DNA from: Phoronis australis
Lineage: Eukaryota; Phoronida; Phoronidae
Reading direction: 5' to 3'
Length of the DNA stretch: 32,702 nt
Assembly: GCA_002633005.1 (NCBI GenBank)
Contig: NMRA01000030.1
Location: 1,136,052-1,168,753 of the forward strand
Under the pieces are notes generated by a model. It ran no database searches and was not told where the DNA came from. It was given only the letters and a program-made list of their open reading frames with translations. Positions 1 to 12,100 of the stretch are shown here, piece after piece; the first letter of the stretch is position 1; each line of letters opens with the position of its first letter. The position numbers and the translations under genes are program-made.

Positions 1-2400
1 ACATGCGGCGACTTAGTGAACTAACGACTGCTGTTTGAAAAGTGCCAATGCGCAGCAGTTTGACAGAATTTCTAAAAATGAAATAACTACCAGTTAAAAG
101 AGTGATAAATTCCTCATCTAAAAATTGGGGGGGCATATTGCGCAACTGGAAAAATATCAATCTCCCGACCGACCAAAATTAGGCCTTCCGGACGATCGAA
201 AACTCGCCATGAAAACTTGGCCTTGACTTCGAGAAAACAACTTGAGGAGATGCGCACGCATCTAAACTACATCCTGTCCAAATTTCATGTTTGTATTTGA
301 GAGTATAGTGCTCTTTTGGATAGGAGGAACAAGAGGTACTTTTTCGAAAGTTGATCGCACGGCGGAAAATCGTGCGCTAAAAAAAGCTTACAAAAAATGA
401 TTTATCAGCGATAATTTGAGACAAAAAGATTACAAACTTACAAATAAAGACTAAGGTAACGATTTATAACACAAAATTATCTTATAGTTAACTTTGAAGT
501 CTGAAATCGGGTAATTTACCGACGTGGGTTTTACACGGAGGCAGATATGGAGCACCGTGACCTACTTTTTGATTGTCCTCCCTACCTATAGTATAGTAGT
601 TGGTAATAGTAGGCTATAGAAGCTTCATTTGCCGGAAGCTTTTTGGTGAATTATGCCTCACACTGATTAAATCATCAAAGTTATGCTGTTCTCACTACGC
701 AATGGCTCACCTTTGGCCTATTTAAAGATTGAGGTCATGAAGTCACATCACTTCGCGAGCCCCGTAAAAATTGGAGCGTGCGCAGTATAAAAATGGTGAG
801 TTCACGACTTTGGGAACTGATCGAGTGACTGCTCGAACAAAAAGTTCGATAACGGAAGTATTTGTTCTAGTTGGAAGGAATTAAACACATCGACAACCTC
901 CTAAGGTGTTCCTCTATGCGCAAAAGCTTTTTATAACAACAACGTGACTTCGATGTTTTAGTCGGTGCGAGGCATAATTCGCTGAAAAGCTTCCGGTGTA
1001 TGGAGCGCCTATAGGAGCTGCATCGCCTCTGGTCGGGCTAACAGAGGCGATGGTCATTGTCTATGTCAACAATAGCGAGTTGCTGATTTTGGGCAACTGA
1101 ACCAAGGACTGTTCGAAAGAAAGTTCGATGGGAGTATTTTGTTCGAGTTGGAAGGAATTAAAGTAGAGAGAACAGCATTTTTCAAAAATTTTAGAAAATG
1201 TGCATATAATATACACCATTAGAAAGCACTCCTCAAGACTAAGAGAATGGTAGAAAAATTTTAAAATTGGACCTATGGTTCCTGAGAAAATGTCATTTTT
1301 TGTCAAAATTTTTGGTAAAAATTCTGTCAAATCGAATTTGCGAGTTTAAAATATTATGGTTTTAAAACTAAGTAATGTAGATAGACATGTGATACATCAT
1401 TTTAAATAACCGCACGGCTGTCAACGTTCTCGATAAGCTAGTGTGCAGTTTTTTATGCACCTTATTATTTTTACCCATGCATTTTTAATAGTAATGCACA
1501 GTAGTGTAAACATTTAACTGTGTTTATTCAACTTTTTATTTTTAAAAGTTGGACTTATTTACAAACATATCACATATGTCATAACCCATTTGCTTAGTCA
1601 ATGACTTTGAAATGGAAGTCTACAGACGTGTTTGATACAGTATGGGGAAATGTTTTAGGCTACTCAATAATTGTGATGTCAATGTCAACTAAGTCCAAAA
1701 AATCTAACATAAAAGTAAACTTTTCCTATGAAGTAGACACTCCAAGTGAATTGTCTTTGTAAAGTCAGTCAAATTTTTATGTCTTGCTAGCAGAGTCTGT
1801 TTTCCCTCAGTCTGTTGTAAGTGTAATGTCTTGCACAACATTCTTATTGTCTGAAGTCGATGTTCTGAAGCTGGTACAACATATTGAACTTCTGCACTAC
1901 CAGAACTCTTTCAAAAACTGCACAATATGCAGTCCTCCCTTATGAATGCAAATTAGGCAGGGAAAACAAAACAATTCATGTGCGTTTTCCATCTACTTGG
2001 ACGGGAGTGTTAGGCCTGTTGATGACAACCAATATTTCTAAAAAGATATAAACTGAATTATCAAACGCTTGCAACTATGGAATTCCCATAATTTTCAGGA
2101 TTGTCACAAACTCTTTCTTCCAGATGAAAACCATCTATTCTCAAGTTAGAGCGAATTGTATTCATTTTTCTTGTTGATGTCTGACGTCAGCAATAATTCG
2201 GTTCACCGTTCGAGACACGGATATTTGCGATTCGTTGACAGAGCCCGGCAATATCACCACCATACGGCCCTGCAGGGACTCATCTAGGATTTGAAAATTG
2301 GGGGTCCAAATTCGTGAGACTGACGAATCGTGCAAAGCGCAAATCTGAGGGATTCCCCCACCCGCCGAGGAAAAAATTGTTACATAAATAAGGTCATTTC
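1..2400. other. Upstream sequence without a supported gene
   Basis: This stretch is AT-rich and no open frame shows a recognisable domain. It contains a foldback (628-690 against 945-1005) and a direct duplication of about 75 bases around the motif AAAGTTCGAT (809-885 and 1091-1162). I cannot tell whether it includes the TOP2 promoter or lies in a distal intergenic region. An 81-codon minus-strand frame at 2162-2407 has no family signature and is not called. Confidence 0.5.
628..1005. repeat. Small foldback repeat
   Basis: The segment 628-690, which begins GCCGGAAGCTTTTTGG and continues GAATTATGCCTCACAC, is matched in reverse complement by 945-1005. The inner sequence of about 250 bases is unrelated. 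A third, more diverged copy in the orientation of the right arm lies at 5430-5525. The arrangement resembles a small inverted-repeat element, but no target duplication could be assigned. Confidence 0.5.
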
Positions 2401-5400
2401 CTTGCATCTTATTTGCTTGTCTTTTTCTTGTTCAAAAGACGGCATATAGGGAAACTAAACAAAAATTTGGAGGTTTGTTCCATTCAGGATGTGTGTATTG
2501 TCACTAGACTGCAAAAATCAAGATCTGTAAATCTTTTTAGTATGATAATCTGTGTAGAGTTGCATGTTAGACAGATAATCCACAGCATGAGTACAGGACT
2601 CAATGTATCTTGAAGCTCTCAAAAGAGAAGTGTACTACTTTAATGCAGTTGAGAAACCATTTAAAATTATGAGAAGACAATGAAGTTGCATTCGAAAGGA
2701 CATGAAGAAATATATCCTAGAGTACATGTCTACGTTTCATTACATCGCACAGTACTGCAATTCACGAGTCTACAAAAACAAGACCTTATCCTCCACAAAT
2801 TCACAACTCAGTACCACCAGTGGTCAACACGGGCGAAACTCTCCGCTGGAAAATAGGAGTGGCGGCGAATGTGCACTTGCACGTGTAATGTATACCCAGA
2901 CTTGGCTTCGTAAAGGATCGTGACCAAAAAAATCGTCGAAACTTCGTGTTTGAATTTGGCATTCATATCTTTACGTGTCTAAATGTTTTTCCGAGCGCTC
3001 TACTCGTAAATTTCACCGTGACGTTGTTTGGCTACAAGCGTCGCCAGTGGTCGCCGGGGACACCATCAGCGACTTTTGTGCTGGACTGCATCTCCTGTGA
3101 GCAGGTAGTGGATTAGGCTTATAGGTAGCTCTGGGTCTTTGTTTAAATTGACTAGTAATTGCTCAAGATGAATTGAAAAGATAATTGAGAGATTATTTAC
3201 ACCCTGCGTTACACCAGAAATAGACTAGCTGCCGGTCTGCCGCTTGCGTGAGACTGGTGATTAGGCTGTCCGCAACTGACCACTTAGCCTTTATTCAGTT
3301 TCAATGGGCAATGTCCAGTTGCTGTCAAGCGTAATATGAACCAGTGAAGACTTTATTAACGACGACAATGCCTTTTTTACAAACTAGCCTATATTTTTGA
3401 ACTGGTCGCGGGATTTTTAAACAGGATGCTAGATTTTTAAACAGGATGCAGAACATTTAAGGAGGACACGTGCTGGGCCAAACAGGATGCTGCGATACGT
3501 TAAAAGTGGTCGTGGAGAACACTGACGTTCCCGTGCGAAGATATTAACACTTTCACTGACTATCGTAAGTCAGTGGAGTACCTGTATACAACATGGAGTT
3601 ATTCTCGCACTTCGAAGTCTCCTTGACCAAAGTCATCCATCAGCCCAAACTAGTATAGCCTCATCTTCGTAGTGGATATTAAACCAAGACATATCCGGGG
3701 ACCTGAAAGAATGCTATGATTCATAAATGGATTTGTTGCTACGGCATATAAGCATTATTAGAACAGTGTTATGCGAAAATGTTACCACTACTTGGAAATT
3801 ATGCACAATATTTTAACAAACATAGAAAGGTGACATAAGGCTATTTAACTGAAAGGTTGTGAAATAGCTATAGGTAGCTTATATCAGTATTTGCCTGACA
3901 GTGTCATGAGTAGTGGTGGTGGCATACGGTACTTCTTCGCGGACTCCCCAACGGCATCAGGAGCTGAAAAGCATCACCTGATGGGTTGAAGGTAGAGCCT
4001 CAGAACGAGGCTCAGATCGTGTGTCCATGAGATCATCCAAGTCCGTGACACAAGTATGCCTGTCTGTATCACTGACTGCCTTTGGTCTCAGATAACCCAC
4101 ACCCAAATACGATCCTGCCTTTCCAAATATATAAGATGAAGATTGAGAGAGGCTAGAACCAACTGATTTAACTGATAAAATGCAAGTAGAAACAATAGAA
4201 GCATAAATGTAGGATCTGGACTAAGAGCTAGAAGCATGATGAGACAGAAATGTGAGACATGATGATGATAGTAAACTGATAAATAGGAGTGAAATTATAA
4301 GAACAAAAATAACTAAGAAAATAACAACTGGTTTGGTCCACAGCAACTTCCAACAAAGCGTATCTGGAGGATATAAACCAGGGTGAGGTATATGAACAAT
4401 CTAGGCAAACCTCAATTGTTTTGTTAAAAACTATACTTGCCTGTGGTCAGAAAAAAGTTTATCGAAAGCATGTATGTTTCATGGTAGTGGACCACATAGT
4501 CTTGAAAATACAGGACTGGAGTAGAAGTATACAATTGTAATATTTGTTTAAACTAAAATTAAAATGTTTTCATTTCCTTTTTTGACATATTCTGACTAAA
4601 CTATATTGGCCAAAAAGGCAACAAGCCAACCCAAGTCTCAGTGGATTGACCAACAAAAGTTTGAGGCAAAATAGAAAAAAAACCCTAAATATGAGAATCA
4701 TTTTTCTCACTACGAGAAGTGACTGTTTAGTTCTCTTTTACATTGTGTTTTCATCAGGAAAAGTTGAAATGCTTCAGTATTGTAAACAAAACATTCAACG
4801 CGATTCACAGGCGCACCTCTAGCGGCAGTACCGGGAACTACGAAGTGAGTGAGAAATACACCCGGTTGTCAGAAATGGACGAAGTGTTCGTTTGCAACAA
4901 GTGTTTGAAATAGTTCAGTAATGAACCCTTTAGTGAGGAATACAATTCATTATGTTCGCAAATTAGGCTATCTACCAATAAATTCAGATCGAAGTTGAAG
5001 GTCGTGGGAACAGGCAACTTTTTCAACTTTTAAGTGCAGGAAAGTGAAAACTACGGTACATAATCATGTTCGCGTGCGTCCCTTTTATTCACTCACGAAG
5101 TTTCATGCCAAACATCGAGAATTCAGTCTTCTGGGTTGAAAACCAAATAGTCATTTTTACCGGCAGCCATTTTGCTCAGAAAATTCTGTCACGTTGCTGC
5201 AAAAAACTTGTGCAAAGTATTATTAAATGGATTTTGCAACAAAAAAGACTATCAGATAAGCAAAACAACATTATTTCATACTTTACAATAATTTTTATTC
5301 ACATTTATTGCATTTTTGAGGGAATTTTTGTCAATTGTTATGAGAAAATTTAACACGGTGACAGATATGCAAAGGGATTCGGGAAAGAAAGCTGTCCTCG

Positions 5401-7735
5401 CTAATTAAAGGCCTCTTAGGGTATACCAGGCAATATGCACAAAGCTACTAAGTACTATAGCAACATGACTTTGATGTTTTGATCTATGTGAGGCATAATA
5501 TGCCAAAAATCTTCTGGCAGGAAACTTGCAAATAGGAACTTCACCGTCTCTACGCCTACGGCCAGTCCAGACTTTGTTACTGTCTAGTAACGGTCATGGC
5601 GTGACAGTGGTGTCATTGACAAGACCAGTAGCAGTGTTTATCCACGATTGGCGGTGCACCTCACAGTCAATAACACGCATAGTTTTCGGATTTTTTCAGC
5701 GATGCACTGGCTCCCCCCAAAATAATCTAAAGGCCAGCTCCAAGGCCAGACATGTTGTAAGTCGGTGCTGCGAACATGACAGGGATATACCCAGGTTTCA
5801 AAATAGCGCTTACCAGCTGGGTGAGTGAGCTGGAAAGTCTTGCCTAGCCCAAAGTTAAGTCACCCGGCCGTTTCGCATCAGTTGACTCCCAGATTTTGCA
5901 TGCATCCTGATCAGTCTTTACCTCTACATGATACTAGTTTCACAGCGAGGCACAACTATCTGGGGTGTGTGCAATTTCGAGGTCTGCCAGAGCTTAACAC
6001 ACTCACACTGGTACATAGCTTTCTTTTGACAAAAGTCTTCATACAGCCAGCTGGCCGGCTACTCGAGATGATAGGTTATTCCACACACGAACTATACTTT
6101 TTAATTAAACTTGCATGTTGTCTTCTGTGTCTTGAAGCCAGGACTGCCTTTTCTGCCAATCAAATTTAAAATTGCACCTTCTCTTGTTTTCCTTATAATC
6201 TGTTTTACATATATTCTTTCTTCCATGATTACCTCAGTTTGCTTAGAAGGAGGACTAACTCCTTTTAATATGCCACATTGTTCCACTTGACAAATGAAAA
6301 TGAGAACACCCGATATCACGTGTGCCAGTATTGCACAAGTCAAGTAGTTCATCATATTTCTGCCTCGTGTTTGGACTAGAACAGTTTTCAAGGGGTGGGA
6401 ATGATACTCATTGTCTTGCCAGTTGGTCACGAGAAACACTGTGGGGTACGGCAGGACCAAAATATGGAAAACGCCTTTCCACCAAGAAACGTTATGGCCG
6501 CACCAAATAGACGATATGATCATTCTAGCTAAAAATTGCAATATTTTATTTTACTATTAATGATAACAAGGACAATCATTGTGATTTATACGTGTTTTCA
6601 GTGTTATTTATTAAAAAATCTTGGCTAAAGTTACACTGGATAATAAGTCAGTTCCAAGAAATATGGTATTTCACGGGCTGTGACCACATTGACCAAGTCT
6701 TCCGCCTTTCCCGCTTTTCTTTGTTTCGGACTAGTCCACAAGTTCTTTTGTGCATGACCACATGTCGTATTCACTGTGACATTTTCTCTCTTGAATGCCA
6801 TTGGTCAACATCTGCTGCCAGAGCACCCAGAGGTAGACTAAACTTAACCTTAAATTCAGGATAATAACAGCATAGGAAAGAGAACATTTATTAATGTTCG
6901 TCTGTGAAACTGCTTTTATGCTCTGAAAATTTGCTTGCCACCTGGCGACCGGCAAGTGAACTTCTACTCACCCAGCACCATTTTTACTTGTATTGGCAAC
7001 TGGGTGAGTGACTGAGCCCCTCGGCTTTTTTGGGAGGGGCTACAACACTCCCTATCGGTCTCTGTGTTTATTTCCTTCCATGTATTTTAGACAGGCAGTA
7101 GTGCTAATCTGGTCTCCAAATAAGACATTTTCACCTTGTCAAAAATACATTCTACAATAAACATTATCACTTACTGTACTTGCTTCAGTCAGTATTTCTG
7201 CTTCTATCCGTGCAGACATATCAATGATATCACTGATGAACCATGTACTTTTATAGATACATTCATATCATTGATGAGCCATGCCCACAAGAATTAAGGT
7301 GAATTTGGTGAAGAATGTCAACTCCACTTTTATTAGTTGCCCTCAACTTTTTCCCCGGGCGTGCAATCACTGTCATGTGTAATCAGTAGACTGATCCATG
7401 TGACCTGGCGGCTGACATTTACAAAGAGTAGCATATATATATGTGAAGATATCTGCAGGAATGTTGCAAGATTTGTGACTCTTGGACTTCGTGTGGACTG
7501 GCGTGGTTTTGCATATATTCAAATTATGTTGACCACATTTTGTCCAAAGTCCTGGCATGCGTTAAAATTTGCAGCTCAGCACCTGTTATGCATTTTCCGT
7601 TGGATGTTATTTGGTGGCCATTTAAAAAATTTTGAATACGTTTTTGACATCGCTTCTTTTTCTGCCCAACTGCTAAAGTGATCACTATAAAATTATGGCA
7701 GTTGTGTTTCTAACGAGAAGAATACAGCTGATGTT
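2401..7735. other. Upstream sequence, nothing confidently recognised
   Basis: No exon, RNA gene or complete mobile element could be supported here. The TOP2 initiator exon may be within this stretch but is not identifiable by eye. At 3418-3494 the decamer AACAGGATGC recurs at short intervals. At 4875-5029 a plus-strand frame starts MDEVFVCNKCLK and, after one in-frame TAG, continues for about 38 codons. It could be a decayed Cys-motif protein, but the evidence is weak. The motif CTGGGTGAGTGA occurs at 5817 and is echoed at 7000, perhaps from scattered repeats. Confidence 0.4.
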
Positions 7736-8700
7736 GATCTTCAGATGGGTTTGACTATTCTGACACCCTGCCCCCCTAGTGGCATTTTTGTTTTTTCGTT
7801 GCTTACAGTATCAAATAAACTTGGTGTAATTAGAAGGAAGACGTCGAGTCCGTCACACCAACATTTTCGTGTGCTCACATATTTATATTTGGATGCATTA
7901 TGCTGTCATCCACGTCCGGCGTCTGCTGCTCTATCTCCTAAACCCTTTGAGGTATGTTCATGAAATTTTGCATGTGTTCATTTCATGGATGAGCTGGCAT
8001 AAGTGAACTTTGGGATAGATTCAACTACCGGTGTGCCCCCTAGTGACAATTTTAGTTTTTTACCACTTCTGTATCTTCAAAGATCTTCAACAGATTTCCA
8101 AAAAAATTGGCATATAGGCATCTATTAATGTGATGAAGCTATCCTCCCGTTTTCGGATGGATTCGAGATACTTTTGCGCCACCCGCTGGCTACTGTTACT
8201 GTTTTCGTTTTTGGAGTCCACCCCTCTATTAACCAGAGCATTCTAGGATGATTTTCAAAATTGGCAAATGTATATGTTCTCCGTGTGAAGAAGACAGTTG
8301 ATGATGGCGACTTCGACTATTGTGGCACTTCTTAGTGGCAGTTTTGTTTTACGTCCATAGCTCTATCTCCTAAACCCACTGCAGAATCTTTATTGAATTC
8401 AGAAGTTAACAACAGACGGCTACGACTTTCAGACAGATACCATGAATGCTGTGCCTTCTAGTGGCAATCTCATTTTTTTCCGATTTCCTTTGTTTCGCTA
8501 ATTTCCTTGGCTGCTTTTTATGAAATATGTTATATAACTTTCTATTAAAAAATGATGGCATGTACCCGATTTTGGATGGATTCCACATATTTTGCGCCAT
8601 CTAGTGGCCCCTTTTGTGATACATATAAACAAGCCTAGAAGCACACCATCTGTGGTGCATTCATAGGCAGATTTCAACGCTCCGCATTGCTCTTGTTATG
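7736..8700 (+). repeat. Family A repeat cluster 1
   Basis: This is the first of three intergenic or intronic clusters built from related segments of about 145-160 bp. Each carries a block of the form GYGCC-N3-TAGTGGC followed by a T-rich run and a TGTATCT(T/C)C motif. A subcluster starts near 7890 with GCATTATGCTGTCATC and ends near 8700 with CAACGCTCCGCATTGCTC. Those ends recur in cluster 3, and the right end also in cluster 2. Motif copies lie at about 7770, 8033, 8176, 8322, 8449 and 8594. No coding capacity is evident. Confidence 0.8.
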
Positions 8701-8911
8701 TTTGTCTACAAAGGTAATGATGCCTGAAGGTAGGGAGACACAAGGATTGGCTATGGAAGGAAATGCATGAGTTGATCAAAGGATGTACTTGGTTTTACCA
8801 GTTTTTTCTTGTTCAGCATCTGCTTAGACAAGAAAGTTATGCAGTGGGTTGTGGTTATTGTGTTATGCTGTTTGACAATGAACTAAAGTTTATTTTCTTG
8901 TCTTTTTGCAG

Positions 8912-9115
8912 ACATTGTTTGACAATGTGTCCAAAAATGAAGTTGCAAAGGCTGAGAAGCCAGGTGAAGGCATCCCCGATCTGCCGTCACCAGGGGGCAA
9001 TAAGCCTGCCAATAAGCGACTGTCAGTGGAAAGAATCTACCAGAAGAAATCTCAACTGGAGCACATTTTGCTGCGTCCAGACACCTATATTGGATCTGTA
9101 GAGCCAGTTACTACT
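8912..9115 (+). CDS. TOP2: TOP2 exon: N-terminal tail and start of the ATPase
   Basis: A pyrimidine-rich acceptor ending in TTTTTGCAG precedes the exon and the donor GTAAGA follows it. The 68 codons start at phase 0 with TLFDN, which resembles the TLFDQ stretch near the start of vertebrate TOP2B. That suggests a short, separate first exon carries the initiator Met. A low-complexity charged linker rich in Lys, Glu, Pro and Gly follows, then the conserved RLSVERIYQKK and LLRPDTYIGSVE blocks. ATG codons upstream of the acceptor lie in intron and are not credible starts. Confidence 0.95.
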
Positions 9116-12100
9116 GTAAGACTCTTGAACTTTGTTAAATTAGAATTTATATTTAACTGCATGTTTTGTTTTGAGTAGTAATTTTTAAGTAAGATTAGCT
9201 GAATTGCAATCTAAGGGAAACTTGGATAGATATATGTTTTGGTAACTATTTCTATGTACGGGTACTTCATTTTATCATTCAAACAGTAAATTGGTTGTCA
9301 GAGCAGCTCCATTACAGTGTCGTCCCCTGTACAGGCCTATGCCATCCACAGGCACATTTTAATCCAATCTATAACATTCCTTTACCCTACATGACTGCGG
9401 TGCGAACTTGAATGGTTGCTGACTCTAAAGAACCCAGATTAACCCATCGGCATTCTTAAAACTGAAATTGTTCAATTATGACACCAGCTACACAAACAAC
9501 CTTTGTCAAAATAAACAGTGGGTCGGATGGCCATGCGATACATTTAATATTGAAGGAAAGCTGTCAGGTAAGCTGGTAAGTCAACTATTTTAACTAAGGT
9601 AGAATTTACTATGCACAGTAAAAATGAAGCGTGCCCATATTTTGAAAAGTCGTATTTGGTGACTGCAAAAATCAGTAGGTGTTTAGAACATCATGGTTTT
9701 GGCTTATCGTTTATTTCTTAACCATCACTATTGATCAATTGTATATGAATATGTCAATCTTAAACTGGCGTGGAAAATATGTTGCAAACATTTTAAGTCT
9801 TGTAAGCACGCCATCTGTTGGCCACATCACGTGACCTAATAAATATAAGTCTGGAAAGATTTCTGCCCCCGTCTAGGACTCTAACCAAAGACCTGCTAAC
9901 CGTGCAGACGGTCTAGCCACTGAGCCATCGGGACCACTGGTTGAACTCAAAAATCCAACCTGACTTAGTAGTGGGTGTATTACCCTTGATCTCCAGTCAG
10001 TGTGTAGGATTTGTCAATCTCTTTTCAGTCTTATATTAGGTCACATGATTTGGCCAACAGACGGCGTGCTTACATATTGATCAATTATTACAAAAATCAT
10101 GCCAGGTTTATTATTGAAGTTATATCAATTATTTTTATATATATTGGAAGTTATGACTATAATTTGCCATGATGCCTATCTTATTGTAATTGAACTGGTG
10201 TGTACAAAAGTTTTGAGAACAGTGAGAGCATTTTTGAGGAAAAGAAATGAGAAAAATGGGTTTTTTGGAAAATCAAAAAGGCTGATAGACACTCAAAAAA
10301 CATTTTGTGCATGTCTAACATGCTGTTTAATGGACTTTTACACATCTAAAGAGGTAGATGGAAACAGAATCAGTTGGTCTACTGTCATTAACTGAAGTTA
10401 TAATCTATTACAGTCGATGTGGCTTTATGATGAAGAAGTTCAGGGTATGATTCAGAGAGAGATTACATATGTTCCAGGCCTGTACAAGATATTTGATGAA
10501 ATTCTTGGTGAGTGGACAGTCGAAAATAAGACTGCATGTTTAAATCAAAAGCTGTAATTGTGCTCCTTGTCTAGACTTGTTGCCTTGGTAGTGTAATAAA
10601 ATATGACCCACAGGTTTGGTTGTTAGGCAGGGACACTAAATTTGCTGACTTAAAATTGCATCTGATATTTGCACAGTACTACTGTATTAGCCCCAATAAG
10701 TGCTCAGGGCGCTTAGAAAAATTCGCTTCAGGAAAGAGGTGCTTATTATAGCCCACAAGTGGTTGAAACCCAGTCTCCGAAACAGGTGAAATATTCAGCT
10801 AGAATTCATCAAATTTATGCTGTGTGACGCATTTGTAACCTATGACAGTTTCTACAAAATTGCTGTGCATTGCTATCAAACTTTGTTGTTAAATACAATC
10901 ATTGTTCAGGAAATCCCAGTGTGGATTTTAAAGTTCGCCGCGTGGATTAGGTCTATAGTGACATGTATTAATCATGATTATATCATTGTACCAAAAAATC
11001 ATGTAATTTTTTATTCTTCATTGTTAGGGCTGTTCCAGTAAAATCTGTGTGGGAGGGGGGGACAGCAGTAGAAATAAAAATTCATGGGTGGTGGTCTTCA
11101 GAAAAAAACACAAATTATGGGTGGTCGTTCCTGTAAGAAGTGGTGCTTAAAAAATGGGTGGTATTTTTTGTCCTGTTAATGTTGACAGGTTGGTTACTTC
11201 AGCCCTCAAAACTCAAAACAAACCAATACAAAAAAGCCCATATTGCTAGTGAACAGAGTGCACTATGTTCACTAAGCCATTAATCAAGTCATGGGCAACT
11301 TGATTTGAGCCAACTGCAGTCCTATTGAATTGAAAAGTTATGCAACACTAAACTGGTGTTAACACATGTAAGAAAATTAATGATTTTTAAATAAAAATTA
11401 TGAGGAGTAAGATAAACAAGTTCCAATATTCACTTAACATAGAAGTATAAAAGATATCGTGGAGACAGTTTGAGATTCATAGATCCTTATAATTGAAAAA
11501 AATGTTCATTGAAATTATAGACACATGGTGAACAGAGACACCTGGTGGCTGCCAAAAGTATTGCTCACAGGCTACTTTAGTTTTTGACAATGTTGGACAA
11601 GACAACTAGTTCTTGTCTGTCAATCATCTAAGTTCTTAACAGGTCCTCCTGGAGCCAGTTTGTTTGCAAGTGTTGGATTTTATATTTTAACCTATTAAAA
11701 ATAATTAAAAAATGGGTCATGGGTTGGAGAAATAAATGAAAAATATGGGCGGTGGGTACGAAATAAAAGTGCCTTCCCCCCACTCCCATACAGATTTTGC
11801 TGGAACAGCCCTTACACAACTCCTTGTTAAATCATAGATTATAGACAACAGATTCGCAACTCCGGCATATTCTTACGAGCTGAGTTGACCTCTCCTGACC
11901 TATCTGCTGCAGTTTCCGGTCAGTTTTAATTTGACGAGAAATACCTGCATCTACTTTACTGTCCAAAACAGCGAAAAAAACATTAATTTATATTAATTTC
12001 GGTATTGAAACGCTCTTCAAAATCTTTCAATAGTAGAAGTGTTGGTATTGTGAGTACTTTTGGCAATGCTACTGGTAATTAATTTCAAAATTCAAACTTC

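Noticed and set aside
3304-3330. Nine-codon ATG-to-donor candidate for the TOP2 first exon (phase 0 donor GTAATA)
   Set aside because: The donor is weak, there is no promoter context, and such short candidates occur often by chance.
4800-4840. Additional CTCF-like motif in GCGCACCTCTAGCGGCAG
   Set aside because: It departs from the core at a key G and is isolated, so chance is likely.
5526-5828. 100-codon plus-strand frame, with an HWLPPK word in another frame resembling the end of LINE reverse transcriptases
   Set aside because: Only about six residues match and a stop follows at once, so neither the frame nor the LINE idea is supported.
6101-6541. 146-codon minus-strand frame, the longest in the upstream region
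   Set aside because: No domain, no repeated or conserved motif, irregular composition, and no splice or promoter context. Such a length is expected by chance in sequence of this size.
8763-9101. 112-codon plus-strand frame overlapping the first TOP2 exon
   Set aside because: It is a shadow frame; the TOP2 reading frame over the same bases is conserved.
9870-9935. Functional tRNA gene
   Set aside because: The B box has A in place of the invariant C, and no clean acceptor stem or anticodon arm could be drawn.
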